Source: Pseudomonadota bacterium (GTDB lineage Bacteria > Pseudomonadota > Gammaproteobacteria > Burkholderiales > Burkholderiaceae_C). Taken from it: a stretch of DNA of 64,000 bases. Under the pieces are notes generated by a model, which saw nothing but the letters and a program-made list of their open reading frames with translations, was not told the origin of the DNA and searched no databases. The position numbers and the translations under genes are program-made. Each line of letters begins with the position of its first letter. Position 1 is the first letter of the stretch. Below, piece by piece: positions 62,117 through 64,000 of the stretch. Location of the stretch: positions 116,997-180,996 of the forward strand of contig CAUJHV010000016.1 of NCBI GenBank assembly GCA_963205115.1, in the 5' to 3' direction.

Positions 62117-62584
62117 ATGACCACACCGGAGAGCTTCCGCGCCCAGATCGCCGCGTTCACCGCCGCGCTGGCCGGTCGGCCGCTGGATGCCGGCCTCGAC
62201 GCCTGGCTCAACGCCGAACACGGCGCCGGCAGCGCCAGCTTCAGCGCGCTGAAGACCGCCTGCCAGGACGGCGTCGCGCAGGGCTGGTTGTGCAACCGCG
62301 AAGGCGGCGGCATCCGCTACGGCCGCATCTTCAAGCCCGCGGACGACCTTCACGGCTTCAGCGTGGACGTGGTCGACATGCAGGACATCGCCGGCCCGCA
62401 CCACGCGCACCCGAACGGCGAGATCGACCTGATCATGCCCATCGAAGGCGATGCCCGCTTCGACGGCCGGCCGGCTGGCTGGCTCGTGTGCCCGCCGGGC
62501 AGCGCCCACAGCCCCACCGTCAGCCAGGGCCGCGCGCTGGTGCTGTACCTGCTGCCGCAAGGCGCCATCGAGTTCACGCGATAA
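62117..62584 (+). CDS. DUF4863 family protein
   Basis: A 155-residue protein of the DUF4863 family, which includes the 4-hydroxylaminobenzoate lyase PnbB. Characteristic parts are NREGGGIRYGRIF, PHHAHPNGEIDLIMPI and CPPGSAHSPTV, a cupin-like core with conserved histidines. It is a regular member of box clusters in Burkholderiales, where its role is unclear; a lyase or protective function on benzoate derivatives is possible. GAAGGAGAC precedes ATG 62117. First gene of the rightward unit. Confidence 0.83.
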   Translation: MTTPESFRAQIAAFTAALAGRPLDAGLDAWLNAEHGAGSASFSALKTACQDGVAQGWLCNREGGGIRYGRIFKPADDLHGFSVDVVDMQDIAGPHHAHPNGEIDLIMPIEGDARFDGRPAGWLVCPPGSAHSPTVSQGRALVLYLLPQGAIEFTR

Positions 62585-62668
62585 GCCGCTCACGAGCAGC
62601 CGCACCCGCCGCCGCTCGCGAACCCCCGCACACCCCGCCGCTCAACGGCCCACACCTGCAGGTCCGCC

Positions 62669-64000
62669 ATGCCCCCGACCGACGTCAAGGCTCCGCCCGA
62701 GTCCTTCAACTACGCCCAGCACCTGCTGGCCTTGAACGCCGGCCGTCCGCAGAAGGCCGCCTTTGTCGATGACCTCGGCACGCTCACCTACGGCGCGCTC
62801 GACGACCGCGTGCGGCGCATGGCCGCCGGCCTGCGCGCCCTGGGCATCCGGCGCGAGGAACGCGTGCTGCTGCTGATGCAGGACGTCAACGACTGGCCCG
62901 TGAGCTTCCTGGGCGCGATGTACGCCGGCCTGGTGCCGGTGGCCGTCAACACGCTGCTGACGGCCGACGACTACGCCTACATGCTGGAGCACTCGCGGGC
63001 GCAGGCCGTGCTGGTCTCCGGCGCGCTGCTGCCGACGCTGACGGCAGCGATGGTGAAGTCCGATCACGAGGTGAGCAAGGTCATCGTCTCGCGCCCGGTC
63101 GCGCCGCTGCATCCGGCGGAAGTCGAGCTCGAAGCCTTCATCGCCGCCCAGCAACCGCTGGCCAAGGCCGCGGCCACCAGCGCGGACGACCACGGCTTCT
63201 GGCTCTATTCCTCCGGCTCCACCGGCCGCCCCAAGGGCACGGTGCATTCACACGCCAATCCCTACTGGACCAGCGAGCTCTACGGCAAGGACGTGCTGGA
63301 CCTGCGCGAGAGCGACGTGTGCTTCAGCGCCGCCAAGCTCTTCTTCGCCTACGGTCTGGGCAATGCGCTGACCTTCCCGATGACGGTGGGCGCGACCACC
63401 ATCCTGATGGCCGAGCGGCCCACGCCCGAGGCCACGTTCAAGCGCTGGACCGGACAGGTCGGTGGCCTGAAGCCCACGGTCTTCTACGGTGCGCCCACGG
63501 GATTCGCCGGCATGCTGGCGCACCCCGCCCTGCCCGCGTCGGGCGATGTCGCGATGCGGCTGGTCTCCTCCGCCGGAGAAGCATTGCCCGCGGAATTGGG
63601 CGAGCGCTTCAAACGGCACTTCGGCGTGGACATCGTCGACGGCATCGGCTCCACCGAGATGCTGCACATCTTCCTGTCCAACAAACCTGGCCAGGTGCGC
63701 TACGGCACCACCGGCTGGCCCGTGCCGGGCTATGAGGTCGAACTGCGCGGCGAGGACGGAAAACCCGTGCCGGACGGCGAGCCCGGCGACCTCTACATCC
63801 AGGGCCCCAGCGCCGCGATGATGTACTGGGGCAACCGCGCCAAGACCCGCGACACCTTCCAGGGCGGCTGGACCAAGAGCGGCGACAAGTACGTGCGCAA
63901 CGCCGACGACGGCAGCTACACCTACGGCGGCCGCAGCGACGACATGCTCAAGGTCAGCGGCATCTACGTCTCGCCCTTCGAGGTCGAGGCGACGCTCGTG
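62669..64000 (+). CDS. bclA: benzoate-CoA ligase, 3' end outside window
   Basis: The first 444 codons of an acyl-adenylate synthetase of the benzoate-CoA ligase type (full length about 520-530). It activates benzoate with ATP and CoA to benzoyl-CoA, the entry step of the box pathway. Visible are the P-loop-like YSSGSTGRPKGTVH, the A5-type GIGSTEMLHIFLS, the GYEVELRGEDG hinge region, and the A8-type GGRSDDMLKVSGIYVSPFEVE. ATG 62669 follows a weak AGGT site. It is probably co-transcribed with the DUF4863 gene. Confidence 0.93.
   Translation, partial: MPPTDVKAPPESFNYAQHLLALNAGRPQKAAFVDDLGTLTYGALDDRVRRMAAGLRALGIRREERVLLLMQDVNDWPVSFLGAMYAGLVPVAVNTLLTADDYAYMLEHSRAQAVLVSGALLPTLTAAMVKSDHEVSKVIVSRPVAPLHPAEVELEAFIAAQQPLAKAAATSADDHGFWLYSSGSTGRPKGTVHSHANPYWTSELYGKDVLDLRESDVCFSAAKLFFAYGLGNALTFPMTVGATTILMAERPTPEATFKRWTGQVGGLKPTVFYGAPTGFAGMLAHPALPASGDVAMRLVSSAGEALPAELGERFKRHFGVDIVDGIGSTEMLHIFLSNKPGQVRYGTTGWPVPGYEVELRGEDGKPVPDGEPGDLYIQGPSAAMMYWGNRAKTRDTFQGGWTKSGDKYVRNADDGSYTYGGRSDDMLKVSGIYVSPFEVEATLV

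Overview
The window is GC-rich (by eye well over 60 percent G+C, with strong G/C bias in third codon positions) and reads as chromosome of a betaproteobacterium of the order Burkholderiales. The signs are the aerobic box (benzoyl-CoA) cluster with a BoxR regulator, orphan Bug-family tripartite tricarboxylate transport (TTT) binding proteins, and the many small catabolic operons, each with its own LysR, GntR or AraC regulator. I found no rRNA, tRNA, CRISPR array, transposase or phage gene. Almost every gene concerns uptake or breakdown of organic acids, aromatics or glycosides.

Layout. 0-8.4 kb: two divergent operons. Leftward are an SMP-30 lactonase, a mandelate racemase (MR)-type enolase and a Rossmann/DUF2520 protein. 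Rightward are an SDR dehydrogenase, a complete taurine/nitrate-type ABC importer, a 3-hydroxyisobutyrate dehydrogenase-like enzyme and a DUF1330 protein. 8.4-12.6 kb: a secreted beta-helix protein, an NTF2-like periplasmic protein and a CadC-type regulator with TPRs. 12.8-20.6 kb, leftward: CoA-transferase, LysR, a D-apionate-lactonase-like protein, EthD protein, a second HIBADH, a 2-keto-4-pentenoate hydratase-like protein and an aldehyde dehydrogenase, with an AraC regulator upstream. 22-27.8 kb, rightward: GH3 glycosidase, TonB-dependent receptor, secreted phosphoesterase. 27.9-34 kb, leftward: MFS transporter, HAD hydrolase, UPF0261 protein, class III aminotransferase, aldehyde dehydrogenase.

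34.3-40.9 kb: a GntR (FCD) regulator facing an operon of FAH-family hydrolase, DUF1185 protein, MDR reductase, VOC dioxygenase-like protein, MhpA-like hydroxylase and Bug binding protein, which looks like an aromatic ring-cleavage pathway I cannot name. 41.1-43 kb: a fatty acid hydroxylase/sterol desaturase-type protein divergent from a LysR, flanked by coding-like debris. 43.4-50.5 kb: two paralogous GntR/UTRA regulators bracket a Bug binding protein, a sulfatase and a GMC oxidoreductase, followed by a second MR-type enolase. 50.9-52 kb: an unknown exported protein.

52.2-64 kb: box pathway. Leftward, boxR, boxC, boxB, boxA are followed by crotonase, 3-hydroxyacyl-CoA dehydrogenase, MaoC hydratase and thiolase, which can carry the ring-cleavage product to acetyl-CoA and succinyl-CoA. 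Rightward are a DUF4863 protein and benzoate-CoA ligase (cut by the window end). Both box promoters carry a TGCA-N6-TGC element that fits the BoxR operator. No boxD (semialdehyde dehydrogenase) is visible; it may lie beyond the right edge.

The best leads beyond known genes are a promoter element shared by three transcription units in the first 21 kb, the unnamed aromatic cluster at 35-41 kb, the paired GntR/UTRA units with a common operator-like motif, and two RNA-structure elements inside the box operon.
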